Shown one piece after another: positions 10,094 to 21,099 of a DNA stretch of 64,000 nt (positions within the stretch are counted from its first letter, which is position 1; each line of letters begins with the position of its first letter). Under the pieces are notes generated by a model. That model was not told the DNA's origin, made no database searches, and worked only from the letters and a program-made list of their open reading frames with translations. The stretch spans positions 31,484,527-31,548,526 of the forward strand of contig NC_030384.2 in NCBI RefSeq assembly GCF_001625215.2, in the 5' to 3' direction. This stretch comes from Daucus carota subsp. sativus. Taxonomy: Eukaryota; Streptophyta; Magnoliopsida; Apiales; Apiaceae. The position numbers and the translations under genes are program-made.

Positions 10094-11334
10094 TAACTTA
10101 TAACCCATGCAATGCACGGACGGTTAACATATTTGTTATTTTATCGTGTATATTTCAAATTTAAATAATTTTACTGTCAAAATGAAATTGTGATAGGATA
10201 ATATGTTTAAATAAATGTTTTATTTTACGGTTGGATAAATTCTTCATAGTTAAGTCTGACAAATAACTAATTAAAAATTAGGTCGAACAAATATATTTTA
10301 ATGATAATGTTACTATTTTTTTACATGTTATAATTTAAGGAGACCTATAAACTCAGATATAAACTAACCGATCAATTTTTTAATATTTCGTTATTAATAA
10401 TTAATATGGTATAAAATATATTATAAGTTAAAGAGACGCATGAAACCAAATACAAACCCATCATACAACCTAAATTTAATGTTTTGGTTGTTTTTTTTGG
10501 TCATATAATGTTTTGGTTTAATACATAATAAAAACATATACAATAACATGTTATAAATTCAAGAGATCCGTTGGTCGAATACTAACCGGTTCACCAAACT
10601 CAACTACCGACCAACCAACTCTAACTTTTTATATTTCGATTTTAATAGTGTAATAATATATAATATATTATAGATTTGTAATATTTCTTTTAGTGCGAGA
10701 TCATTAGAGTATGTAAAAATATTTTATTAATGTATTTTTGTTGAATAAATCACAAGTTATATATTAATAATTATATATAATATTATTATATTTTTATATA
10801 TATGCCGCCCGTGTTAATTATAAAATATCGATTTTTTTAGTTAGAAAATCTAAAAAAGATAATGTGTTTGGGTAAAAAGGTAATTATTATGTTACTCAAT
10901 GTATTTTAAAATATTGAGTTTTTTAGCTAAAAATATATAAAAGATAATATATTTTAGTTAAAATAATAATTGGTTATACATATAGGCCGGTACTTCGCCC
11001 CAAGTACAGACCGCCTAACCAATATAATAATATATTTAGTTAAAAGGGTAATTACCATGTTTCTCAATTTTATATTAAAAAATTGAGTTTTTTCAGTTAA
11101 AAATATAAAAGAGTAATATATTTCATTAAAAAAAAAATAATTGGTTATATCAATAGGCCCGTACTTTGGCCCAAGTACCGACTGACCAAACTTTTAATGT
11201 TTCGACTTTAATAGTCTAGTTTAGTATAGAAAAAATAATTGGTTATATGGATAGACCCGTACTTTGGCCCCACTACCGACCGACCAAATTTTTAATATTT
11301 CGGCTTTAATATAATAGTATAGTATAGTATATGA
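10093..11334 (-). mobile_element. Putative non-autonomous Helitron, minus strand
   Basis: On the minus strand the right edge starts TCATATACTATACTATAC, like the 5' end of the clearer Helitron at 14817, and is preceded by A. The left edge (10093-10119) shows a short hairpin (CCGTGCATTGCATGG) followed by TTAG and then T. This resembles a Helitron 3' end with CTRR mutated to TTAG. Inside, blocks of about 100-200 bp repeat, each with GTACTT(T/C)GNCCCAAGTAC and a nearby ATTTCGNNTTTAATA. There is no Rep or helicase coding. The non-canonical 3' end keeps confidence moderate. Confidence 0.5.
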
Positions 11335-12200
11335 TAGCGTATATACATACATACATACATACATACATAGATATATATATATATATATAAATTTATTAGT
11401 TATATATCTACATAACTTTTTTAGAATATTATATTATTCAAATAACAATTTATATATAAAATTTTTGTACTAAAGAAATTAGAAAATCCACTATGAAACT
11501 AGAAGTCATTCTAAGTACTGCGGCCAAACTCAATTTTAATAAAATAACATAGTTCATATTCAACAACAATTATTAATTAAAATTATATTAGTTAGTCATA
11601 ATATTAAAAAAAAAAATACTCTCGCACAATGTTTTAGGTATCAACGTCAAAAATGCTAGTAAATGGTTAGGTCACGTATCACTATGTTCCGAGGTCAAAA
11701 ATGTATTTGTGAGTATATTTTACTATGATATTTGTAATATGTATATAATATATATTTGCTTTTATGAGTAAATTATTATTTATTAGTTAGATTATTAAGG
11801 AGTGGCATTCTCAAATAAATTTCGAGTTGAGCACGGTTGAATATCTCAAGTGGTTAATAGTTTATCTTTGTCATTCACTATGAATTATTATATTGCTGAA
11901 ATAAATCCTTATTTTAAATTTTTGTACTTTAATATTCTCTTATTTTCACTCATTTTAATATTATTTTTTCATTAATTGATATGTATATTAAGATATCTAT
12001 AAAATATATTATATAACTTATTTTTAAAAAAATATTTCTAAATAAAAATTTAAATATTAATATTTTATTCAGGAAAATGAATATTTAAAACAAATTTTAA
12101 AAGTACAATTTTTAAAATTTTGGAATAAATACAGAACACTCTCTACCAAACTTACACGATTCCCCGGAACTGAAGGGGTTTAAAACAAATCAATACTTTA
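11335..12200. other. AT-rich spacer with (ACAT)n
   Basis: A short (ACAT)n run at about 11343-11368 leads into (TA)n. No coding signal is seen. Confidence 0.6.
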
Positions 12201-12559
12201 GAGCATGTCCAACGGGCTCCTCAAACAAGCTTCTAAGTCTAAATTTTAGGAGGATTTGAAAAATTAGAGCTCTAATGGGCTCCTAGTAGCTCTTTAAAAA
12301 TTTAAGAGCTTCTTCTCTCTCCCATCTAGGTGCTCTTAACTTATTTTCATTGAATAAAATAATCATTTCATTCTACTTTCATTCACTTCTCTTTAATTCT
12401 CTCTCCAACTTTTCTCTCAAATAATAATAAAATATGAGTTAAGAGCAAATATAAAGAGCATGGTTGGAGTTGTCACGATATTCAATGTATTAACTTACTA
12501 GGAGCCATATATTATATTATTTTTTAAAGAAGGACTTAGGAGCACCATTGGAGATGCTC
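12201..12559. mobile_element. PIF/Harbinger-like (Tourist-type) MITE
   Basis: The ends are inverted: GAGCATGTCCAACGGGCTCC on the left and the complement of GAGCATCTCCAATGGTGCTCC on the right. The element is flanked by TTA at 12198-12200 and 12560-12562, the three-base duplication typical of PIF/Harbinger. It is 359 bp and has no coding capacity. Confidence 0.82.
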
Positions 12560-12562
12560 TTA

Positions 12563-12874
12563 CTTACTTACTCTACTGATTTACTCATTTAATTTAAGGT
12601 AAATAAATAAAAGGGTGGGACCAAGAAATCTTTGCAAATATATTAAAGAGTCATTTTATATCCGGGCCATGGGTAAGAAGCCATGTGTGCGAATTAGAGA
12701 AGAGTATTGCAGAGTAATGAAGTAGGATTTTCCCACGTGTTTTCAGCTTTATGGAGCCCAATCACATCTGATCATTGTTAAATACTGTACTTGTCCTCGA
12801 CTGTTCTTTTTCTATTGTTGTTTGACAGATATATATGTCTCTTGTTCCACTCCATTCACCATTCAAAAACACTG
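12563..12874. other. Promoter-like spacer, no gene seen
   Basis: It contains a CACGTG G-box near 12735 and a TATATAT run near 12830, but no coding region follows. A Stowaway MITE begins directly downstream at 12875. A lost or displaced promoter is possible but unproven. Confidence 0.3.
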
Positions 12875-13109
12875 CTCCCTCCGTTCCATTTTAACTGTTT
12901 TTGACTTTTTTACACGTATTTTAAGATGTTAAAAAAATTACATCTAAACATGATTATTTTTTATAAAATTTATATCAAATAAAAGTTTAGAGTTTAAACT
13001 TCTATTTGATATAAGAATTGAAATTTTTTATTGAGTGTAGATATTATTTTTTTACACCTCAATATACGTGTTAAAAAGTCAAACATCAGTTAAAATGGGA
13101 CAGAGGGAG
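12875..13109. mobile_element. Stowaway-type MITE
   Basis: The termini CTCCCTCCGTTCCATTTTAA and TTAAAATGGGACAGAGGGAG are inverted repeats of the Stowaway (Tc1/mariner) type. TA follows on the right (13110-13111); the left dinucleotide reads TG, probably a mutated TA. Length is 235 bp. Confidence 0.85.
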
Positions 13110-13111
13110 TA

Positions 13112-14816
13112 CCTTCATCCGCTCCTCAAATTTCTCGATTTATTGTCAGGATGTCACAGATTAAACTTCACAAGAGTTTTATTTATGTTTTTTTTTTAAT
13201 TTTATGGATCACTATAAATTATTTTTAATGAGTGTGTTTTCTGGTGAACAATATCAATAAATAAATATTTATTTATATAAAATACAGCAGTAGCGGTTGT
13301 AACCTTTTTCTTGATTAATTTTAAATTATTGATTTATTCCTAATCAATATTTAATAAATATAAATGGGGATTTTAATTTTCTGGGGTTTTATAAGATGAG
13401 AATAGCTGGAGTTGGCATCAACAACTTCTCCGATAGAGTAGACAATATGTTCAACATTAACGATAGTAGTTCGAACGGCTGCAAAAATAATAATAGTCTA
13501 GGCCACTTCTTCTCTAGTCTCATTGTTATCTGAACATCCTTAAAGAAGCTATATGAGATCCCACTTCTTCTTCGTTATCTGCAAGATCATCAACAATTCT
13601 TGCTTCATTTGAGATAGCAATAACATTTGCAGGGATTTTTAAGAGCTGAGGTACAACTTGTGTCCTCACTTACTCTGCAATAACAACGTGGATTGTAGTT
13701 GTGGATCATGTAGGATGATGTTTAGAAAGTGCTAGATTTATATCTTGTTCGCAATGATCATTTTAGTAAATAACAAGAAATTTATCTAAGTGAATAACAA
13801 ATACTGAATTATTTATCTTTTGTTGAACAGAAGATTTATTTATTGGGAAGCAAACGTGATTGTTTAATTTCCGGACAGAGAATTTGTTATGAGGACAGCC
13901 GGGCAAGTTTACTTAATCTCTTCCTTGATGTGTTAAAAAGTGTACCTTTAATTTGTCTAATGCGCTTACTCTTCCTTGATAAAGTGTGCCTTTATCAAGG
14001 GTAAGGACACGGTGTGAGACTGTGGCAAGATGAAGGGTTCGAAGATTTATTCCCGTGACAAGTGTGTTTGTATTAATAATAGTAGAATTTTGTAATTTTG
14101 GACTTGATGTGTGTAAGTGTAATATCGAACTTGGACTTGCGGGCGAGATGTGTATTGTGATACATGTATGCCGAAGTTGTTTGACGGCTTGAATCCGAGA
14201 GCTGCGGATTTGGGGATGTCACACCGATACAAAATATTATATGTGTGTGTGTTATATGTTAAATGTAAAGTGTATATATACTGAAATATTATGAATTATT
14301 TGGTATGTATATTAACATTTTACTTAATTTTTTATGTGCGATACAGAATTTACCTTCATTTCATATATTGTGTTTTTATTTATTATTGTGCATTAAATAA
14401 TCAAAATATAATAAAAATATACATGATAATTTGAATGATTGTGTAAATAATTAAATTAGCATATTTCACTTGTTTATTGTATTAAATGAAACATGTGAAA
14501 CTCTTTTTTTTTACACATATCCAAATTTTTTTAAAAAAAAATCAACAATCACATTCTTGATACATATACAATATTTAATATATTTTTTTAAGTATTTGAA
14601 TTAAACCCGAACCTGAATTGAAACCCAAAAAAATATAACGGATCGGATTTAGATCTTTATTTTAAATATTCCAACCAGGACCCGAATCGAACCGAATATT
14701 ATAATAGATGGAGTCTCGATCTCAAAAATCCAACCCGATCCGACCGTGACATATCTAACAAGTTAATGGTCTTTTTCTCTCTTTGTCCGTCCCTACTTTA
14801 GTCTATCTTTCCCTAA
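13112..14816. other. Spacer with possible gene remnant
   Basis: Mostly AT-rich DNA. Apart from the coding-like remnant at 13526-13657, which is listed separately, I see no gene. A short duplicated motif (CCTTGATAAAGTGTGCCTTTA and relatives) lies near 13920-14000. Confidence 0.45.
13526..13657 (-). pseudogene. Short coding-like remnant, function unknown
   Basis: Read on the minus strand, this stretch gives about 43 codons with protein-like composition (including PQLLKIPANVIAISNEARIV and DDLADNEEE) before a stop at 13526-13528. It has no start codon, no extension upstream and no recognised family. It could be the last exon of a dead gene or a captured fragment. I could not name a parent. Confidence 0.3.
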
Positions 14817-15464
14817 TCTATACTATACTATAAAAAGCCAACATGGGTATAATTTGTAGTCGTACAAAATTTTGGTTTGGTATAGAACTAAAAGTCTGCA
14901 ACATGTAGATATCTATTAAACAGTTTCATATACTAAAAACACTCCTGATGTATATCAATATCTTTTAAATATAATTTATAATTAGTTGAAAAAAGGTGAA
15001 ACTATTGTTAATAACATATATTAATATTAAAAAATACTTATAAATAAATGTATAACTAATTATAAATATACAATTTTGAATATTTTTTGTCTAAAATACA
15101 TATAAATAATTGAAAACGCTATTTTTTAATTATAACGTATTCTACTCGAAATTCAACTCTAACATGTTATATTTTATTACAAATATGAACCATTACATAG
15201 CATATGAAGATATATGATATATGAAAATTTTGATTTAAAATTAATTGAATAATAAACTGTCACATATCAATATCAGAAAAATATTTATAGGTAGATAATA
15301 AATTGTGAAAGCTAAATTTCTGTTAGAAGATATAATCAGTTGGTTAATATAATTTAATTAGAATTCAATTCATTAATACTAAAATACTAATAAAATGACA
15401 TTATCATTTAAATTATAATTAAGAATTATATACGCGCCCGTGCTTTGCACGGGTTAAAGGCTAG
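14817..15464 (+). mobile_element. Non-autonomous Helitron
   Basis: It begins TCTATACTATACTATAAAAA after an A, and ends with a perfect hairpin (CCCGTGC-TTT-GCACGGG, 15437-15453) followed seven bases later by CTAG and then T. A 5' TC, a 3' hairpin plus CTRR, and insertion between A and T are the Helitron hallmarks. Length is 648 bp, AT-rich, with no Rep/helicase coding, so an autonomous partner would be needed for movement. Confidence 0.85.
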
Positions 15465-15973
15465 TAATTTATAAATCATGGTCCGGCTTCTCTTGTTATA
15501 CGGCTTTATAGCTGGGTTTGCTTCCTATACTGGGCTTTGGCCCAACAATAAGAGCTCAAAATATGTCAAGAAAGTTGGCACTGCAGTCTGCAGGAATTTC
15601 GTGAAGGAAACAAAATCATGGCTAAAGATTTAAATCCAAGATGACGGACCATTTCAGCTTCGATATTATCAAAATGAAAGAGCGAGCATATGGGGAAAAA
15701 AAGGAATGCACAAGTTTGTCACGAATCCATGGCGTGTGCAAAAATATTTGAAAACATTCGAAGCCCCTGGGATGATTTTCCAAAACTAGTTTTTTTTTTT
15801 AAACAAAGGTGTTAATCTAATAACTGAAAACCATACGGCATCATCGAGTCGAACAAACACTAATTTGCAATTGCCTGTTCTCGTAAGGAGACAATTAAAC
15901 GAAACGATATTTTGAAGAAAATGTATATACAAATACAAGTACCCGCTTCATCATGCCCTGACAGAGCTATCGT
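15465..15973. other. Spacer, no gene seen
   Basis: Includes the phrase CTGGGCTTTGGCCCAACAAT (15531-15550), often seen near plant promoters, but no coding region follows on either strand. Confidence 0.4.
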
Positions 15974-16466
15974 TTGAGCTATCGATCAAGACGGCGATTC
16001 CATACAAACTTTCATCACCAAATCAAGACCCTACTTACAATTAAGAAGCGAAAAACAAAGCTCTCACCAGGGAGAGAAAACAACCTTAGATCTGAAGTAG
16101 AACCACAGAAACAAGAGAAATCGGACTTAAAATCCACCCGCTTGAAAACAGAGAAGAAAGACAACGAAATCTCCGATGGTTTTAGATCTAAGAATTCTTC
16201 CGAGAATGGATCTGGAGCAGAACCACAAAAATAAGAGAAATCAGACTGAGACTCACCCGCTTGGAAGAGAGACGGTGAAATCTCCGATGGTTTTAGATCT
16301 AAGTTTCCCGAGAAAATGTATTATTCAAAAACTAGAAAGAAAAACAAAGCAATCAACTGACTCGGGGCTTTCCACCGGTGAAAACCGATGGAAGCCCCAG
16401 GCGGCTACGACAAGAAAGAGACTAGAGAGAATTAGGGTTATAATACTACTTGATCAATATTTGTAA
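15974..16466 (-). repeat. GC-richer island with two-copy tandem repeat
   Basis: Two related units of about 111-120 bp share GAACCACA(G/A)AAA (16099, 16219) and CTCCGATGGTTTTAGATCTA (16171, 16282). On the minus strand the stretch reads like a transcribed 5' leader (AACCCTAATTCTC near 16430, pyrimidine-rich blocks), but no long frame follows. The 86- and 96-codon plus-strand frames are weak and frame-shifted between copies. A captured leader or a retroelement leader is possible. Confidence 0.4.
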
Positions 16467-17904
16467 CCTTCAAATATATAATAAAATTCCCAAAACTAGT
16501 TGATGCTTAAGTTTAGGTTTATTAAATATTTATGTATGGGAAGTTGTAACTTATTGATTTTTGACAAATATCGCTTATAGCTTATAAGTAAGTATCTGTA
16601 CACATAAATATACTATGTAACTTCTTATATATATTAGCATACATATATGGATAATATTTTTAAATACAATTTTATTTTAATAAATCGAATAATATACAGA
16701 TATTTTCTAAATATATAATTGTATTAATATTTGTAATATAAAATGTTATTATTTAATTTACTTTATGAATAATTTTTAATATTTTATAAATTGATTTATT
16801 TTTGATTAGAGTTAAGATTTCCAAATGAATGAAAAGAAAAAGATTGAGTGATGATTTAATAATTATATTTGAATTAGAAGAGAGAATAAAAATGGGAAAA
16901 TAGTTAGGAATTTAATAATAAGAATTGGAAAATGCGAGGTACTCAAAAACTTTCCCCAATTTTTTTTTCCAAATCTATTTGGCAAAATATGATTGGTTCA
17001 ACTCACACTAATAATAATACCCCATTTTTTACACATCAATCACCCAATTAAAATTAGTCATCTGTCTACCACTTGAGAAAAAAATTTGGAAACAAAATTC
17101 CGGAGCATTACCCATAATAATAATGTCCCACTTACAAAATCTTCTTTTACTTAGTTTTAAACATTAAAAAAGTAAAAATTATATTCTAATTACAAACCTC
17201 TTTCTTTTTTATTTTAACAAAATCTACATATATTTTGTTTACAACACAAAAAAAAAGAATAAAGAATATATTTTATTTATAAAACATTCTTCGAATTGAT
17301 TTAGATATCTGAAGTGTAAGTTATTTTCATATTTAAATATTATATATAAATATATTTTGCTATTATGAATATAATCATTTGTCAAATAATAAGATCAAAC
17401 GATCTGTATTGATACTGTGATATTTAGAACATACAAAGAATAAAAGTCGTATTATAATAAAAAACCTTACTTTTATTTGAATCGTATAACAACAATTTTT
17501 ATTTTAATTTTACAAAAAATAACTCTATCTAGTTGAGAACATAGAAAAAAAAGGAATGTATTCTGTTATGGCTTGTATTTTATTTATAAAAACTACTTCT
17601 ATCTAATACGAAACAGTATATAAATTTTTATTTTATATTTAAATATTACATATAATCTTTTTTATTTTATATAATTTCAATTATTTATCAAATAATAAGA
17701 TCTAACCTGTTTTCACAAGCTCATAGCTTCATTACTCTTATTATATACATGAATATAATATAATAAGTTTTAAAACATTCACATTATTTGTTCTTTATCA
17801 TTCGAAATAATTTTTACATTGATTTCTATTGAATATAATATTTACCTCATTTTGGAATTGGAAGAGATAAAAATCAAATTTCCAAGATTACAACCCAAAA
17901 TTGC
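16467..17904. other. AT-rich spacer upstream of the TLC gene
   Basis: Very AT-rich, with several short, partly similar stretches (for example TCAAATAATAAGATC at about 17385 and 17689). No gene or clear element ends seen. Confidence 0.6.
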
Positions 17905-17934
17905 ACACGTGTCATTTGTCATGTGTGTATATAT
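17905..17934 (+). promoter_or_regulatory. Probable core promoter of the TLC gene
   Basis: The palindrome ACACGTGT (17905-17912), an ACGT-core G-box-like site, stands 16 bases before TATATAT (17928-17934). The start codon is at 17988, so a transcription start near 17960 would give a short leader. ACGT-core sites are bound by bZIP and bHLH factors; actual regulation is not shown. Confidence 0.5.
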
Positions 17935-17987
17935 TTGTACGTAAACGGAGGATTCGCAACTCGGCATCATCTCCCAGAATAATTTGA

Positions 17988-18737
17988 ATGGAAACCTCAG
18001 CCTTAATTCCCCCACTCCCAGATCTTCTCCTCTTCTTCTCATTCTATCTCACAGTATATCTAACAGCCCACTTCCTCATCTTCAAAAACTGGAGCTCCAA
18101 GCTCCGACCCGAAGCTGCAAGCTGCCTAATCTCCTACTCCCATGGCTCTCCGGCCGTTCTCCTCGCCGGAAAAGCCTTACTTTCCGATCAAAATCGTGGG
18201 TTTGCTTCAGCCAACACTACTTTCCAGACCCTTGTTCTTGAATACAGTATTGCTTACTTTTTAATGGACCTCATTCACTACTTAATTTTTTACCCAACTG
18301 ATGTTCTTTTCATAGCTCATCATTTAGCTACATTGTTTGTATTCATGACTTGTAGATTTGTTGTTTTTCATGGGGCCTATGCTGTTCTTATGCTTTTGAT
18401 TATTGCTGAAGTTACTAGCTTCTGTCAAAACACTTGGACTTTAGCTTGTGCAAGGAGGAAAGATTCTGAGTTTGCTCATAAGGTGTTTGACATTTTGTCT
18501 CCTCCGTTTTATGCTCTATATACTGTTGTTAGAGGTTTTGTGGGGCCTTGGTTTTTGTATCAAATGGGTGTTTTTTATTATAGTGGCAAAGGTGGGGATT
18601 TGATTCCTACGTGGGTTTGGGGTTCTTGGCTTTCAGTTGTTTTTATGGCTATTCTTGTTAGTATAGTGTGGATTTGTAATCTTTGGGTGGAGTTGTATAG
18701 GGAAAGAACTCGGAAATTCGAAACCAAAGTTAGATAG
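17988..18737 (+). CDS. TLC-domain membrane protein (TMEM56/TLCD4-like)
   Basis: The frame encodes 249 residues without introns. It is rich in hydrophobic segments (about 10-32, 85-105, 110-130, 135-155, 175-200 and 220-240) and fits the TRAM/LAG1/CLN8 fold, including the paired-His block LIHYLIFYPTDVLFIAHHLA near residues 96-115. Such proteins lie in the endoplasmic reticulum or other inner membranes and are thought to sense, carry or make lipids; ceramide synthases share the fold. The protein is short and lacks a homeodomain, so it belongs to the small TMEM56-like plant group rather than the LAG1-type ceramide synthases. The basic C-terminus (YRERTRKFETKVR) probably faces the cytosol. The start is the first ATG in frame after the TATA box; the ATG at 17984 opens only an 85-codon shadow frame. 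Function beyond the family is unknown. Confidence 0.9.
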   Translation: METSALIPPLPDLLLFFSFYLTVYLTAHFLIFKNWSSKLRPEAASCLISYSHGSPAVLLAGKALLSDQNRGFASANTTFQTLVLEYSIAYFLMDLIHYLIFYPTDVLFIAHHLATLFVFMTCRFVVFHGAYAVLMLLIIAEVTSFCQNTWTLACARRKDSEFAHKVFDILSPPFYALYTVVRGFVGPWFLYQMGVFYYSGKGGDLIPTWVWGSWLSVVFMAILVSIVWICNLWVELYRERTRKFETKVR

Positions 18738-19597
18738 ATCAATGATGGAGGTGGGTTTGGTTTCTAATTGTTGTATGTACATTGTTCGAAATTTGTGGGA
18801 AATTGATATAAATCTTACGTTCTTGATGTGATGAAGTCATTTGGAAATTTGTGGGAAATTAATATACATGTTCGTTTATATTTTGTTCTCTTGACAATGT
18901 GTTTTCTTTTGGATGAAATATATACTATCGTTCCTGGTTAAGATGTAGTGTTGTTTTGAAAGTCAAACGGAGCATTTGACGATGGCGCCTACCCCGGTCT
19001 CAAATGAAGCTTCAACTTTTCTCCGGAGGAAGACGGTTGATAGCGCAATGCCGCTTTAGTGTTTGAAGCCATATATTCTGGTATACGAATGCTGCCTTTC
19101 TGTATAATGATATATGCATTTAGTTAGTGATCTGAACTTTATTGTTCAGAATTGTTAGAGGTTGTCCCAAATATTAAGTAAACATCTGACTAATTTGTAG
19201 TGCTATATTTTAAGACTTCTGTCATCTAGAAAATATAGACTTTATGGCTTTTCTATACTGAAAGATTCGGCAATGTTTTTGTTAGACATTAAATATATAA
19301 TTTATACATGCTTGAACTAACATTTGCTTTGCTGTCTGAACTAAAAGACACAAAGTTGATTATTATAATTTCCCGTGACTATTACATAAACCTTACAGAG
19401 TATCTTGTAAGATTGATCAACCCGAGAGTAAATAATACTTATAAAGTTTAGGTACAGAAGTTGTTGGTTGAGGTTTGTAGAGGGCTAGGGAGTTTTTTTG
19501 ACATCTTCTGGTAGCATTGAAATTTTCTATATATTCATTGTTCTATGTATCATACTGCAGAAAGTGAATCTTGGATCTTACATGTTGTAGTTTATTA
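18738..19597. other. 3' region of the TLC gene and spacer
   Basis: The first 200 bases probably hold the 3' untranslated region. Beyond that I see no coding signal. Confidence 0.5.
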
Positions 19598-19848
19598 CTC
19601 TCTCTGCACCTCTCATTTCTTTACAGTTTTTCTGCACTGCTCGACACGCATTTTAAGACGCATATAAAACATAGTTTCATAAATTATTTTCAAAAATTTC
19701 CTTTTTTGTATAAAAATTTAAGCATTAAACTTTTATTTAAAAGCAAAAAAAATTCAAAATAATTTATCAAGCTATATTTTATGAGAGCATTAGAATGCGT
19801 GTCGAGTACCCGTCCCCCAATGCAAACAATTGAGGGGGGCGGAAGGAG
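19598..19848. mobile_element. Stowaway-type MITE, 250-bp family copy 1
   Basis: It is flanked by TA on both sides (19596-19597, 19849-19850). The ends CTCTCTCTGCACCTCTCATT and the inverse of GAGGGGGGCGGAAGGAG are decayed Stowaway termini. Internal landmarks GCTCGACACGCATTTTAA and GAATGCGTGTCGAG are shared with the elements at 30636 and 41570. A weak 63-codon frame inside is not a gene. Confidence 0.85.
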
Positions 19849-21099
19849 TATTTGACATACATGTTACTTCTGTTTTTCCCAGTATATTGAAGAAGTGATT
19901 ATCTCATAGCTTACTGTTTTACGAGCAATCTTGAAACTAGTATAAGAAGTCATTTCTGCTGGTTAATACTAGAGATTTCAGCCAACGTTAAAGATTATAG
20001 ACTTGTGGCTTTTTATTCATAAGATATGGAACTGTTATTTTTGTGGAAGAAATTAACTTGGAATGTTTAAATTAATCCAAGTTCGAACGTACTTTTACTT
20101 TGCTGTCCAAACTATCAATGTGTTGGTGCAGAAGTTGTTGGTTGTGAAGTTTGTAGTTATTACAAGTAGGGTTGCAGTGGAGCAGTAGTTTTCTGACATT
20201 GTGGTGGCATTAATATCCGCTGTTATTTATCGTTCCTGGTATATACTGTGGTGGCATTAATATCTGCTGTTATTTATCGTTCCTGCCTTCCTGGTATATG
20301 CTGCAGAAGGTTAATAATATTTGAACTTTTAAGTATATGCTGTTATATCACTACTATTTAACATACATGGTGTGGAATGCTGATTTATTGTGATTTCCCT
20401 GCATATTGGGAAGGTAATGCAGAAGTAGTTGATATACATTATAGGATTAGTCTGCTTCAGTGGTAATAATTTTGTCGCGGTGGAAACTCCGTGCATATGT
20501 TTTATCGTCTACTTGACAGACTTTTCCTTGGACATCTTGAATTTTAAACACTGCAGCTGCTAAATAAGCGAGATGATCATACTATTGAAAGGTTCTCGTT
20601 TGTGGCTAACCCTGATAGACTTTTGTCGTTTTTTTTTGTTTCATTCAAAAGAAAAGAAAAACTGTGAGCCTTTATTGTTCTTCTGAAGAAAGTATGAACA
20701 CTTGTATCAGCTTCAACTCGAACGCAAGGTTGAGTAGATAAGTTTAGTGCCTGAAATGCAATTCATTTGTACTACACAGGTTCCCAACTTCAAGAATTCA
20801 TCAGGATTAACTATTAAGCAAAATTATATACTTTCAATAGAAAACATACCACAAAGTGTAACAAAAGATAAATTATCAGTAATCATTGATGTTTATACAT
20901 ATAAGCAATGCACAATGAAATAGAGGATGTTCAGAAATTGAAATTCCAGCGGCTACTCGTGGTCACTCAAGGATATTATGTACTTAATGACCTCAATCTG
21001 TTTGTAGATACTGCCAGCACGTAAATACGTAATGTTATTCAATATTTCTTATTTGGTAGTTCATTCATATTTGCTGCAGTCCAAGGTCTTGGAAGATGA
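19849..21099. other. Spacer downstream of the LHT pair
   Basis: No gene seen. A short tandem duplication (GTGGTGGCATTAATATC plus about 30 bases) lies at about 20203-20300. CAGAAGTTGTTGGTTG occurs both near 19455 and near 20130, suggesting an older local duplication around the MITE. Confidence 0.5.

Noticed and set aside
17984..18241. 85-codon frame overlapping the TLC gene start
   Set aside because: It is out of frame with the TLC protein, which has clear family features over its whole length.
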